This document shows, one piece after another, positions 8,798 through 16,872 of a stretch of DNA of 44,266 bases. Origin of the DNA: Ructibacterium gallinarum. Lineage in GTDB: Bacteria > Bacillota > Clostridia > Monoglobales > Monoglobaceae. Made by a program: the position numbers and the translations under genes. The stretch covers positions 1 through 44,266 of the forward strand of contig NZ_JADCKB010000024.1 of NCBI RefSeq assembly GCF_014982785.1, in the 5' to 3' direction. The notes beneath the pieces are model-generated. The model was not told where the DNA came from and searched no databases. It saw only the letters and a program-made list of their open reading frames with translations. Numbering within the stretch: position 1 is the first letter of the stretch; each line of letters starts with the position of its first letter.

Positions 8798-9985
8798 TTA
8801 CCTACCCTGCTGTTCTTTTAAATATTTTTCGTAAAGCGGGGACATATTTCGCAGCCGTTCCACGGTTTCCCGCACAGCCTCTACAATATAATCTACCTCT
8901 TCCATGGTATTTTCCACATCAAAGGTGACCCGGAGAGATCCATGTGCTTCCTCATGCTTTAATCCAATCGCCAGCAGAACATGAGACGGATCCAATGACC
9001 CGGAAGTACAAGCGCTTCCGCTGGAAGCCGAGATCCCCTTCATATCCAAAAATAGCAAAAGACCTTCCCCTTCAATAAAAGAAAAGGATATATTGGCGTT
9101 ACCCGGCAGCCGTTTCTCTGGATGGCCGTTTAACCTTGCAAAAGGCACGGTCTGAAGTATCTTTTTGATATAGCTATCCCGCAGTGCCGTTAAATAAGCT
9201 GCTTTTTCGGGAATATTCGCAGTGGCCAAGGTAATCGCTTTGCCAAGTCCTACAATTCCCGGTACGTTTTCCGTACCCGCACGCCGTCCTCGCTCCTGCG
9301 CACCACCCGTAATAAACGGTTCCAGCTTGAGACCTTGGCGCACATACAATGCACCGCTTCCTTTTGGTCCGTGAAATTTATGTCCCGTAAGAGACAGCAT
9401 GTCCACCTGCAAGTCTTTTACGTTTACCGGAATCATTCCAATTGCCTGCACTGCATCTGTATGAAACAAAGCTCCAGCTTTATGGACCGTCTCTGCAATT
9501 TCCTTCACTGGCATAATAGTTCCAATTTCGTTATTCGCAAGCATTACTGTAACCAGTGTGGTAGTATCGCGCATGGCTGCCTGCACTGCCGAAGGCGATA
9601 CCATACCATATTCATCCACTGGCAGATAAGTAACCTCATACCCTTCCTTTTCCAACTGTTGACAAGTATGCAATACCGCATGATGCTCTACTGCCGTCGT
9701 AATAATATGATTCCCTTTATGGCGCATCGCTTTAACGGCAGAACGAATCGCCCAGTTATCCGCTTCGCTGCCCGAACCGGTAAAGAAAATTTCCTGCACC
9801 GTTGCTCCAATCGCCGCAGCCACCTCTTCCCTTGCCGTTTCTATTACTTTTTTTGCTTCCCTTCCTTCCTGATAAATGCTGGAAGGATTTCCATATACGG
9901 TTTCAAAATACGGCAACATGGCCTGTAAGACCTCTGGCGCCGTTTTTGTTGTAGCCGCATGATCTACATAAATCCGTTTTTCCAT
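8798..9985 (-). CDS. nifS: Cysteine desulfurase, NifS/IscS type
   Basis: This PLP enzyme removes sulfur from L-cysteine as a persulfide for Fe-S assembly and tRNA thiolation. The PLP lysine is K203 in SLTGHKFHGPKG, the cofactor-binding region includes HTDAVQA (175-181), and the persulfide cysteine is C326 in SSGSACTSG. The loop around C326 is of the long group I type. Length (395) is typical. AGGAG lies just before the ATG. It is the upstream partner of nifU (77 nt apart). There is no iscR nearby; a 12-bp palindrome lies upstream at 10008-10019. Confidence 0.96.
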   Translation of the reverse strand: MEKRIYVDHAATTKTAPEVLQAMLPYFETVYGNPSSIYQEGREAKKVIETAREEVAAAIGATVQEIFFTGSGSEADNWAIRSAVKAMRHKGNHIITTAVEHHAVLHTCQQLEKEGYEVTYLPVDEYGMVSPSAVQAAMRDTTTLVTVMLANNEIGTIMPVKEIAETVHKAGALFHTDAVQAIGMIPVNVKDLQVDMLSLTGHKFHGPKGSGALYVRQGLKLEPFITGGAQERGRRAGTENVPGIVGLGKAITLATANIPEKAAYLTALRDSYIKKILQTVPFARLNGHPEKRLPGNANISFSFIEGEGLLLFLDMKGISASSGSACTSGSLDPSHVLLAIGLKHEEAHGSLRVTFDVENTMEEVDYIVEAVRETVERLRNMSPLYEKYLKEQQGR

Positions 9986-10007
9986 AAATTCTCCTGCCTT
10001 TCCTTAC

Positions 10008-10019
10008 AGAATGCATTCT
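10008..10019. promoter_or_regulatory. Perfect 12-bp palindrome upstream of nifS
   Basis: AGAATGCATTCT is a perfect palindrome in the 60-bp gap between rnhA and nifS, 23 bp before the nifS start. Its position would suit an operator or RNA-processing hairpin for the sulfur genes. No cognate regulator is visible, so this is only a candidate. Confidence 0.3.
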
Positions 10020-10045
10020 ATGAAAAGTAGAAGTTCTGTAATATA

Positions 10046-10498
10046 TTATCCTTTTAAAAACTTTTTTGATTCTGCAACCGCCAAACGATCACAACGTTCA
10101 TTTTCCGGATGCCCGGCATGCCCTTTGACCCACACCAAGGTAACCTCATGGTAATCCAAAAGTTTTAAGATCTGTTCCCACAGGTCTGGGTTCAGCGCTT
10201 TTTCTTTTTTATTACGCATCCAGCCTCGCTGTTTCCATGAAACCGCCCAGCCATTCTGTACAGCATCCACAAAATACTTAGAATCACTGTATAATGTCAC
10301 CTTGCAAGGTTCTGTCAACGCTTCCAATCCAGCAATGACAGCCGAAAGTTCCATACGGTTATTTGTCGTATTCGCTTCTCCGCCGGAAAGCTCCCGCTCA
10401 TATTGTTTATAACGCAAAACGACACCAAAACCGCCTGGGCCGGGATTTCCGCTGCAGGCGCCATCGGTAAATATTTCTACATGCTTTTTTTCTGCCAT
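10046..10498 (-). CDS. rnhA: Ribonuclease HI
   Basis: RNase HI cuts the RNA strand of RNA-DNA hybrids, removing R-loops and primers. The four carboxylates are visible: D12 ([11 protein letters not shown]), E50 (NNRMEL), D72 (YSDSKY) and D137 (NERCDRLA), with the flexible-loop histidine region [10 protein letters not shown] before the last. It has 150 residues, the single-domain size, without the hybrid-binding domain of eukaryotic forms. An AAGGAGGAT site precedes the ATG at 10498. It is the first gene of the leftward unit that continues with nifS. Confidence 0.96.
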   Translation of the reverse strand: MAEKKHVEIFTDGACSGNPGPGGFGVVLRYKQYERELSGGEANTTNNRMELSAVIAGLEALTEPCKVTLYSDSKYFVDAVQNGWAVSWKQRGWMRNKKEKALNPDLWEQILKLLDYHEVTLVWVKGHAGHPENERCDRLAVAESKKFLKG

Positions 10499-10528
10499 GT
10501 CCTATCCTCCTTATACGCCTTATATTGC

Positions 10529-10537
10529 ATTGTATCA
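10529..10537 (-). promoter_or_regulatory. Extended -10 promoter of the rnhA unit
   Basis: On the - strand TGATACAAT forms an extended -10 (TGN plus TACAAT) about 30 bp before rnhA. The -35 is weak (TGGCTT, 17 bp upstream), which extended -10 promoters tolerate. It would drive the leftward unit from rnhA to mscL. Confidence 0.5.
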
Positions 10538-10585
10538 CAAACCCCCTAAAAAAGCCATAGTTTTTTTGACAAAATACCGCAAAAG

Positions 10586-10613
10586 GCCGCAGGACTTTAA
10601 AAAGTCCTGCGGC
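10586..10613 (-). terminator. Terminator after feoB
   Basis: GCCGCAGGACTTT (10586-10598) pairs perfectly with AAAGTCCTGCGGC (10601-10613). On the - strand it is followed by CTTTT. It lies 13 bp beyond the feoB stop and isolates feoB from the rnhA promoter. Confidence 0.85.
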
Positions 10614-10625
10614 ACATCATTTTCT

Positions 10626-12707
10626 CTAAACAGTTTTGGGCTGAGGCGCACGCCGAAAAATCAAATAAAGCGCACCAGCCGCCAAAAGCACTGCCACCGC
10701 AGTAGTAATCTGAAATTGACCAGTTTGTATAAAAATTCCCGTCTGATAAAGGATAAAGGTTACCACATAAGCAAGACCTGTCTGATATCCCAAGGCGAAC
10801 AAAGTCCAACGCAAACTACCCATTTCCCGGCGAATCGCTCCTATCGCCGCCACACACGGAGAACAAAGCATATTAAACATTAAAAATGCATAACCACTGA
10901 GCGGCGTAAAGACACTGCTTATATTCTCAGTACCTTCCCAGCCATAAAGCACATTCAAACTGCTCACAATGTTTTCTTTTGCCGCAATTCCAGTCAATGT
11001 TGCCACCGCAGGCTGCCATTGCCCAAACCCCAAAGGCCGAAACAGCGGAGCCAGCAACCCACCAATATCCGCCAAAATGCTATGCGATGCATCGGTCATC
11101 CGCAAATTCCACGCAAAGTTTGATAAAAACCAAATAATACCGCAGGCGAGGAAAATAATGGTTCCTGCTTTAATAACAAACGCTCGGATATCATCCCATA
11201 CATGCCTCGCCACATTTTTTGCACTGGGTATATGGTAACTTGGCATCTCCATAACAAAAGGTGCCGGATCACTGGACAAAGCGCGACTCTTTTTTAATAT
11301 GAGACCCGATAAAAAGACCATTAATACACCCACAAAATACACCGAAATGGCAATCCATGCAGAATTTCCAAACAGAGACCCTGCAATTAATGCAATCAAT
11401 GGTAATTTGGCACCGCATGGGACAAAAGTAGTCACCATAATGGTGATTTTTCTGTCTTTTTCACTCTCAATCGTACGACAACTCATAATTCCCGGAACAC
11501 CGCATCCGGAAGCAACCAGTAGCGGAATAAACGATTTCCCTGAAAGGCCAAAACGCCGAAACACCTGATCCATAATAAAAGCAATCCGCGCCATATAGCC
11601 GCAATCTTCCAAAAGTGCCAAAAAGAGAAACAGTACCAAAAGCTGAGGGACAAAAGACAAAACCGCACCTACGCCGCTGATCAATCCATCTACCACTAAA
11701 CCGGTCATCCAATCTGCTGCACTGGCTTGTTCAAGTAAAGCCCGAACCGCTGTACAGGCAGCTGCAATCAACTGCTCCATCCATCCAGCCGCCCAACCAC
11801 CTACAGTCTGAATAGATATATAATATACTCCGCACATAATCACAATAAAAAGCGGGAGCGCTAAATAGCGATTGGTCATTACATCATCGACCTTGTCAGA
11901 AACCGTTGTCCCCAGTTCATGTCGAATCACACACTGCTTTACCAGTGCAGTGATATATTCATAACGTTCATTGATAATGATACTATCACTTTCATCATCA
12001 AATTCCTGTTCACACTTGGTAATTATTTTATCAATTTTCTTCTGTCTATCTTCCGGCAGATTCAAGCTCTCCATAACCCGCTGATCCCGTTCAAACACTT
12101 TGACTACAAACCAACGCATATGTAATTTCTCTGCCGTATCCGAAATCAAAGCTTCAATCTGCGAAAGCGCTGTTTCAATCCGCGGCGAAAACCTACAACC
12201 ACCAAAAACAGCCTGTCCCTTTTTAGCCGCATGAACCGCTGCTTCGCACAACTCATCTAACCCTTTTTCCTTCAATGCCGAAGTCGGTATAACATCACAG
12301 CCCAACATTTGACTAAGCTTGTCTATATGTATGGTATCTCCGTTCTTTTCTGCCACATCCATCATATTAAGCGCAATCACAACTGGAAAGCCCACTTCGC
12401 ATAGCTGCGTTGTCAGATAGAGGTTTCGCTCAATATTAGAAGCGTCCACCAAATTAATAATGGCATCAGGATGCTCGTCAATCAAATAATTCCGCGTTAC
12501 GACTTCTTCCATGGTATAAGGAGAAAGTGAATATATTCCCGGTAAATCAACCACATTGACATCAGGATAATTTCGCATCTGTCCCACTTTGCCCTCTACC
12601 GTGACTCCAGGACGGTTGCCCACATACTGACTGCTTCCGGTCAGAACATTAAACATGGTGGTTTTCCCACTGTTAGGATTGCCTGCCAAAGCAATGGAAA
12701 CTGCCAT
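10626..12707 (-). CDS. feoB: Ferrous iron transport protein B
   Basis: FeoB imports Fe2+ under anaerobic conditions using an N-terminal G-protein domain coupled to a membrane permease. G-motifs: G1 GNPNSGKT (9-16), G3 DLPG (54-57), G4 NMMD (114-117). After the helical guanine-dissociation-inhibitor domain comes the permease with two Gate repeats, including SGCGVPGIMSCRTI and VPCGAKLPLI. The ATG at 12707 follows AGGGGCAGGA; the longer open frame to 12794 overlaps the promoter and is excluded. It has 693 residues. No feoA is adjacent, which is unusual for Clostridia; the small partner may be elsewhere. It has its own promoter and terminator. Confidence 0.95.
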   Translation of the reverse strand: MAVSIALAGNPNSGKTTMFNVLTGSSQYVGNRPGVTVEGKVGQMRNYPDVNVVDLPGIYSLSPYTMEEVVTRNYLIDEHPDAIINLVDASNIERNLYLTTQLCEVGFPVVIALNMMDVAEKNGDTIHIDKLSQMLGCDVIPTSALKEKGLDELCEAAVHAAKKGQAVFGGCRFSPRIETALSQIEALISDTAEKLHMRWFVVKVFERDQRVMESLNLPEDRQKKIDKIITKCEQEFDDESDSIIINERYEYITALVKQCVIRHELGTTVSDKVDDVMTNRYLALPLFIVIMCGVYYISIQTVGGWAAGWMEQLIAAACTAVRALLEQASAADWMTGLVVDGLISGVGAVLSFVPQLLVLFLFLALLEDCGYMARIAFIMDQVFRRFGLSGKSFIPLLVASGCGVPGIMSCRTIESEKDRKITIMVTTFVPCGAKLPLIALIAGSLFGNSAWIAISVYFVGVLMVFLSGLILKKSRALSSDPAPFVMEMPSYHIPSAKNVARHVWDDIRAFVIKAGTIIFLACGIIWFLSNFAWNLRMTDASHSILADIGGLLAPLFRPLGFGQWQPAVATLTGIAAKENIVSSLNVLYGWEGTENISSVFTPLSGYAFLMFNMLCSPCVAAIGAIRREMGSLRWTLFALGYQTGLAYVVTFILYQTGIFIQTGQFQITTAVAVLLAAGALYLIFRRAPQPKTV

Positions 12708-12741
12708 ATATCCTGCCCCTTTCCTATTACTATCCATTATA

Positions 12742-12770
12742 AATTTATCACAGCCACTGCTAGGTGTCAA
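12742..12770 (-). promoter_or_regulatory. Sigma-A promoter of feoB
   Basis: A perfect TTGACA (plus-strand 12765-12770) is separated by 17 bp from TAAATT (12742-12747). It lies about 35 bp upstream of the chosen feoB start. I see no clear Fur box of 19 bp over it, though the region is AT-rich. Confidence 0.65.
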
Positions 12771-12874
12771 GAGGATTTCTTCAAAAATACGCATAAATAT
12801 ATGTTAGACTGTCCGGTTTTCAAAAGCCATGCTTAAATAAGATGAAACAGTAACAGAGGGAACCTCTCTATCCA

Positions 12875-13816
12875 TTATGTTTTTTCCTTTCCAGTGCCAA
12901 AATTTAAAACCAAAATTCCAGCACAAATTAACACCAACGTCACTATCAACTGCACCGGAGTGACCGAACTTGCCTCGTCCAACATCAGAGACGAAAGGAG
13001 TACACCAAAAACCGGGATCACAAAACTAAATACCGTAATCCGAGATACCGGATTATACTGTAACAATACACCCCAGAGCGAGTAGGCTACAGCAGACAAA
13101 AAAGCCAGGTATATCAGCACGCCCATTCCAGCGCTGGTCGCTATCTCCACACTTCCACCAAAGCCAAAGCCAATCGCTATCATTATAATACCACCTGTCA
13201 AAAACTGATAACCGCTAATGATAACCGGATCTTCATATTGAGAATACCTTTTGATTAATACCGATGAAAAAGCATAAGATATCGTAGAAAAAAGCACAAA
13301 AGCATCTCCGGTAAAATTCATGTTCCAATCCAGTCCATTCAGATTCACTGCAATAATTCCCGCAAAACCCAGAAGACAGCCAAAAATTTTTCTCCACGTC
13401 AAACGTTCCTGCCGATACAACAAGGCGGCAATTATAATTGCAAAAAATACATTTGACCCACTAATAATAGTACCTTTTACTCCCGATGTATTTGCCAAAC
13501 CAATATAAAAAAATAAATATTGAATGACCGTTTGCACAGCTGCAATTTTAACAATGCGACCCCAGTTCTCCTTTTGAGGATAAAGAAATTTTCTCCTGCT
13601 AATACTGTAAAGCGCTATTGCCAATATCCCGGCTATAGCAAACCGAATCCCGGCAAACAAAATGATAGATGGTACATTTTTCTGCGGCAAAAGGAGTCCA
13701 TATCCAATCTTAATAAAAGGCGTCGCACTCCCCCATAAAGCACAACATAATAACGCCGCTACTGTTACAAAAAAAGAGTTTCGACAAATTTGCGTTTTTT
13801 TATCTGGCTGCATCAT
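12875..13816 (-). CDS. EamA/DMT-family transporter
   Basis: This is a ten-helix drug/metabolite transporter, a probable exporter of an unknown metabolite or amino acid. Two EamA repeats are visible, with GSATPFIKIGYGLL in the first and a GVLLSSLMLDEASSVTPVQ segment near the end of the second. The start at 13816 follows AAGGGAG and gives 313 residues, the family norm; the open frame to 13927 would add a spurious N-terminus crossing the promoter. The N-terminal stretch PDKKTQICRNSFFVTVAALL places the first helix right after a short cytosolic tail. It is a single gene between feoB and spoIIID. The substrate cannot be told from sequence. Confidence 0.88.
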   Translation of the reverse strand: MMQPDKKTQICRNSFFVTVAALLCCALWGSATPFIKIGYGLLLPQKNVPSIILFAGIRFAIAGILAIALYSISRRKFLYPQKENWGRIVKIAAVQTVIQYLFFYIGLANTSGVKGTIISGSNVFFAIIIAALLYRQERLTWRKIFGCLLGFAGIIAVNLNGLDWNMNFTGDAFVLFSTISYAFSSVLIKRYSQYEDPVIISGYQFLTGGIIMIAIGFGFGGSVEIATSAGMGVLIYLAFLSAVAYSLWGVLLQYNPVSRITVFSFVIPVFGVLLSSLMLDEASSVTPVQLIVTLVLICAGILVLNFGTGKEKT

Positions 13817-13855
13817 AATTCTCCCTTTCTGTTGCTTCACAAAAACAACGCATGA

Positions 13856-13884
13856 AGTATAGCACATTGTAAGAAAAAAAGCAA
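13856..13884 (-). promoter_or_regulatory. Sigma-A promoter of the EamA transporter
   Basis: On the - strand TTGCTT and TATACT are spaced 17 bp, about 40 bp before the start codon at 13816. Confidence 0.7.
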
Positions 13885-13954
13885 CCTGATGTACCCAAAA
13901 GAAGCGCGTCTTCTTTCTTTTTCTCACAACAAAAGCAGATAAAACCTCTTGTTT

Positions 13955-13984
13955 GTCATACCCTGTCTGTTTAGTGCATATACT
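13955..13984 (+). promoter_or_regulatory. Candidate sigma-E promoter of spoIIID
   Basis: CATATACT at 13977-13984 matches the sigma-E -10 pattern CATACANT at seven of eight positions. An ATA-containing -35 (GTCATACC) lies 14-16 bp upstream. In Bacillus spoIIID is transcribed in the mother cell by sigma-E, so the site is in the expected place, about 55 bp before the start. Confidence 0.5.
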
Positions 13985-14039
13985 AAATCAGGTTCAAAAG
14001 CTCTATCAAGAGCAATTCGTGAAATGGGAGGCATTGTAT

Positions 14040-14300
14040 GTGAGGTGTTATATCGAAGAAAGAACAATTGAACTCGCAAAGTACATTATCGAAAATAAAT
14101 GCACCGTCCGAGAAGCCGCCAAAAAATTTGGCATTAGTAAATCTACTGTACATAAGGATATGACAGAACGTCTAATTAAAATTAATCAGCTTTTGGCAGA
14201 CGAAGTCAAAGCAATTTTACTTGAAAACAAACAAGAACGCCATATCCGCGGTGGATATGCCACTCGAGAAAAATATCGGCATCAACGTGAAGCCGGATGA
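14040..14300 (+). CDS. spoIIID: Sporulation transcriptional regulator SpoIIID
   Basis: SpoIIID is the mother-cell DNA-binding protein that switches genes on and off between sigma-E and sigma-K. The 86-residue protein begins at GTG (14040), 8 nt after GGGAGG. This start reproduces the family N-terminus (RCYIEERTIELAKYI). The longer open frame from 13953 has no support. The helix-turn-helix is VREAAKKFGISKSTVHKDM (about 23-41), followed by the conserved RHIRGGYATREKY tail. The gene marks the host as a spore former. A sigma-E-like promoter precedes it. Confidence 0.93.
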   Translation: MRCYIEERTIELAKYIIENKCTVREAAKKFGISKSTVHKDMTERLIKINQLLADEVKAILLENKQERHIRGGYATREKYRHQREAG

Positions 14301-14373
14301 AATGATAGTTTTAATACATTTGTCCCGAAGTTGAAAATTATGTATCCACATTATCTGTAAATCAAAAAAAGAC

Positions 14374-14403
14374 TTGACAACTATCTGCTATTTATGCTAT
14401 ACT
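14374..14403 (+). promoter_or_regulatory. Promoter of tRNA-Pro
   Basis: TTGACA (14374-14379) and TATACT (14398-14403) are separated by 18 bp and end 12 bp before the tRNA. Confidence 0.8.
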
Positions 14404-14415
14404 ATTGAATGTTGT

Positions 14416-14492
14416 CGAGGTGTGGCTCAGTTTGGTAGAGTACTTCGTTCGGGACGAAGGGGTCGCAGGTTCAAATCCTGTCACCTCGACCA
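14416..14492 (+). tRNA. tRNA-Pro (anticodon CGG)
   Basis: The cloverleaf is complete. The acceptor stem is CGAGGTG / CACCTCG, followed by discriminator A and an encoded CCA (14490-14492). The anticodon stem CTTCG / CGAAG encloses the loop TTCGGGA, anticodon CGG. The T-arm loop is TTCAAAT. It has its own promoter and terminator. It is the last recognisable host gene before the mobile element. Confidence 0.95.
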
Positions 14493-14493
14493 T

Positions 14494-14545
14494 ACCGAGT
14501 GTTCTTACAGAACTTGAACGGTTCTGGCAAGCGCTCGGTTTTTTA
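14494..14545 (+). terminator. Terminator of tRNA-Pro
   Basis: Outer stem ACCGAG (14494-14499) / CTCGGT (14534-14539) and inner stem CAGAAC / GTTCTG are followed by a T run. The left end of the mobile element probably lies just beyond it, between here and 14558. Confidence 0.75.
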
Positions 14546-14557
14546 TTGTCTAAATCA

Positions 14558-14890
14558 TCAGTATATCGGGTAGCTTTCACAGCTTCCGTCTGTGCTGATG
14601 ATATTTTTATTGTTTTTTTCGGCGGTTCTCAAAATCCCTTGCAGTACGGATATGTTTCTTGAAAGACCGCTTATGTTTGGCATTAAAATATTTCTTACAG
14701 ATTGATTTTGCAAAAGCCCGTTTAGCGTTTCACTGTAAGCGGCTAAACCGCTTCGCTGTTCGATTACAAAATCAGTAATTTCATAATCGTGTTTCTTTGC
14801 AAACTGCCTTAATTCCTGTTCTCTGTCGTTTAGCTGTTCACGGGTAGCAACCCGCATATAGCAAACAACTTTCTGCTTTTTCTTGCTCAC
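14558..14890 (-). CDS. Resolvase-like protein lacking the catalytic serine
   Basis: This 110-residue protein has only the N-terminal fold of serine recombinases. Its first strand reads CYMRVATREQ, where active recombinases have YxRVSTxxQ. The nucleophilic Ser is Ala, and the DNA-binding domain is absent. It should therefore not cut DNA alone. It starts at GTG 14890 after AGGGAG and lies 12 nt downstream of the large serine recombinase, so the two are co-transcribed. Similar small ORFs with RVATxEQ occur in other clostridial transposons, from memory. A role as accessory or directionality factor is an inference. Confidence 0.75.
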   Translation of the reverse strand: MSKKKQKVVCYMRVATREQLNDREQELRQFAKKHDYEITDFVIEQRSGLAAYSETLNGLLQNQSVRNILMPNISGLSRNISVLQGILRTAEKNNKNIISTDGSCESYPIY

Positions 14891-14902
14891 AGGCTCACTC
14901 CC

Positions 14903-16606
14903 TCAGCTTGCACAGGCGGCATAATGAACATCTACGCCCTGCCTTGTATGTACCGATACATTGTTTTCGGGTAACTTGTCAAGGTCGGGTATTTCAATCG
15001 CGCCTATACAGTTATAATGAATGGTAAGCCTTTGAACGGTTTTGCCGTCAATCTTTTCGGATTGGTGTACTTCGATTTTTTCAATCAGTTCGTTTAACAT
15101 TCTCGGCGTCAGCTTTCTTGCCCGCGTGTATTTACGGACGGACGCCATAAACATATCGCTTGTTACGGCCTTGCTTTTTTCGCTTTCAAGCTCCGTTTGC
15201 AATTCCTTAATGCGTGAGGAAACTTCTTTTTGCTCCGACTCGTATTTGACAGACATTTTTGCAAATCTATCATCACTAATCTTGCCGCAGACATTATCCT
15301 CATACAGATGTTCAAACAGATTATCAAGTTCCTTATCCCTTGCAGTGAGTGAATTTAATTCCTTTTGTTTTAGCTGCCGTTCCTGTTCGGCGGCTTTTAT
15401 GGAATGTCCCATAACAATTTTAGCAAATTCACTTTCATACTGCGTTGCAAGTTTTGTCAGCCTTCTGATTTCACCAAGTACAACCTTTTCCAAAAAGTCA
15501 ACCCGTATGTAATGGGTAGAATTACAGATTTTCCGATTACCCTTGTTATATCCCGAACAGTTGAAGTATTGTATATCGTGGTTTGCCTGATTGAAGTGAT
15601 ACCATAGATTACTGCCGCAATCCGCACATACAAGCAATCCCGAAAACATATTTTTCTCGCCGTCGGCTTTTTGCTTCTTGCGCGTTTTTCTGCTTCGGCG
15701 TTCCTGTATCGTTTCCCAAACAGCGCGGTCAATGATTGGTTCGTGAACATCTTTGAATATCACCCAATTTTCACGGTCATTAGCATAACGCTTTTTGTTT
15801 TTGTATGACTTTGAATAGGTTTTGAAGTTCAGAACATCACCGCAATATTCCTGTTTGGAAAGTATTGATACAATCGTTGAGCTTTTCCATTCACAGCTTA
15901 AAGCCGTTTTACTTCCCGGACGACCAATGCCCTTGCTTATCCAATAGCTTGTCGGTATCAGTACATTTTCGCTTGCAAGAATATCCGCAATCTGATGTGT
16001 ACCGACGCCCTCTAATGTCATATCAAAAATCCGTCTTACAACATTTGCCGCTTCTTCATCAACAACCCAGCTTTTGCTTCCGTCAGGATTTTTCATATAT
16101 CCATACGGCGGCATACCCATAGGCTCGCCTGCATTTCCTTTAATCTTGTTGCTGATACGGCGCTTTTTGGAAATATCACGCGCATACCATTCATTAAAAA
16201 GATTTTTTATCGGAGCAAGCTCGTTTTCACCCTCCTGCGTGTCAATGTTATCCGAAACGGCAACAAGCCTTATATCGTGTTCGGGTAGAAATTCTTCGGT
16301 CAGTTTGCCGACCTCAATATAATTCCTGCCGATACGGGAAAGGTCTTTTACAAACAATGCAGATGATTTATTGTTTTCAAAATCTTCTATCATTCTGATA
16401 TAATCAGGTCTGTTCATAGTAACGCCAGAAATACCGTCGTCAATATAAATCAATAAGTTTGTATATCCCTTTTCCTTAGCAACCGCCGTGAGCAGCTTTT
16501 TCTGATTTCCGATACTGTAACTTTCACCGTCTAAATTATCATCACGAGAAAGCCGTAGATATAACGAGGCCGTAACCTCTCTTTTTTTATTGCTTGACTG
16601 TCTCAT
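14903..16606 (-). CDS. Large serine recombinase, TndX/TnpX type
   Basis: This 567-residue site-specific recombinase is the likely integrase and excisionase of the element. The catalytic domain has the nucleophile S20 in LYLRLSRDD and a DLSRIGRNYIEVG segment. The recombinase domain (PPYGYMKNPDG onward) and zinc-ribbon domain (FSGLLVCADCGSN, with later NCSGY and C residues) follow. A coiled coil and a DUF4368-like C-terminus complete the TndX/TnpX architecture. Members of that group, as in Tn5397 and Tn4451, join ends at short GA-type sites. The ATG at 16606 lies 4 nt after AGGAGG; an in-frame start at 16621 contains the ribosome site itself. Position at the element's left end supports the role. 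Confidence 0.92.
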   Translation of the reverse strand: MRQSSNKKREVTASLYLRLSRDDNLDGESYSIGNQKKLLTAVAKEKGYTNLLIYIDDGISGVTMNRPDYIRMIEDFENNKSSALFVKDLSRIGRNYIEVGKLTEEFLPEHDIRLVAVSDNIDTQEGENELAPIKNLFNEWYARDISKKRRISNKIKGNAGEPMGMPPYGYMKNPDGSKSWVVDEEAANVVRRIFDMTLEGVGTHQIADILASENVLIPTSYWISKGIGRPGSKTALSCEWKSSTIVSILSKQEYCGDVLNFKTYSKSYKNKKRYANDRENWVIFKDVHEPIIDRAVWETIQERRSRKTRKKQKADGEKNMFSGLLVCADCGSNLWYHFNQANHDIQYFNCSGYNKGNRKICNSTHYIRVDFLEKVVLGEIRRLTKLATQYESEFAKIVMGHSIKAAEQERQLKQKELNSLTARDKELDNLFEHLYEDNVCGKISDDRFAKMSVKYESEQKEVSSRIKELQTELESEKSKAVTSDMFMASVRKYTRARKLTPRMLNELIEKIEVHQSEKIDGKTVQRLTIHYNCIGAIEIPDLDKLPENNVSVHTRQGVDVHYAACAS

Positions 16607-16701
16607 ACGTCCTCCTTTCACCGACAGTCAATAATCAGCATACTTATATTATACCGCTTTTTATCCAAACTGTCAGCCCGTTAAATGATAATTCTTCAAA
16701 T

Positions 16702-16872
16702 TTATTTATCCGACTTTATCAATCGAATTAAAACCGTTCCCAAAGTTTCCTTTGCCTGTTCCTTAAAAACAGGCTCCACAACAAAAGAATTTTTGTCAAA
16801 ATCGTAGGTTGTGGGCTTTGCAAATTCAGCATTGTTTTTTTCTTCTTTTATATTATTTGTTTTACTATCCAT
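16702..16872 (-). CDS. Short transposon protein, TnpW-like
   Basis: This is a 56-residue ORF with a good GAGGTAA ribosome site before its ATG at 16872. The C-terminal half, SFVVEPVFKEQAKETLGTVL then IRLIKSDK, resembles the TnpW family of small proteins encoded beside transposon recombinases. The N-terminal half is charged and Lys/Asn-rich. Function in the family is unknown. It lies upstream of the large recombinase, in the same direction. The assignment is by remembered pattern, so moderate. Confidence 0.6.
   Translation of the reverse strand: MDSKTNNIKEEKNNAEFAKPTTYDFDKNSFVVEPVFKEQAKETLGTVLIRLIKSDK

Noticed and set aside
12833-12874. Terminator after the EamA transporter
   Set aside because: AGAGG / CCTCT can form a short stem here but there is no following T run, so the evidence is too weak to list it.
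13953-14039. Longer N-terminus for SpoIIID from an ATG at 13953
   Set aside because: The extra residues do not match the family and the stretch contains the sigma-E-like promoter and the ribosome site for the GTG start.
14416-14492. tRNA-Pro 3' end as attachment core
   Set aside because: The recombinase is of the large serine type, which does not normally use tRNA ends, and no second copy of the tRNA 3' end was noticed within the window.
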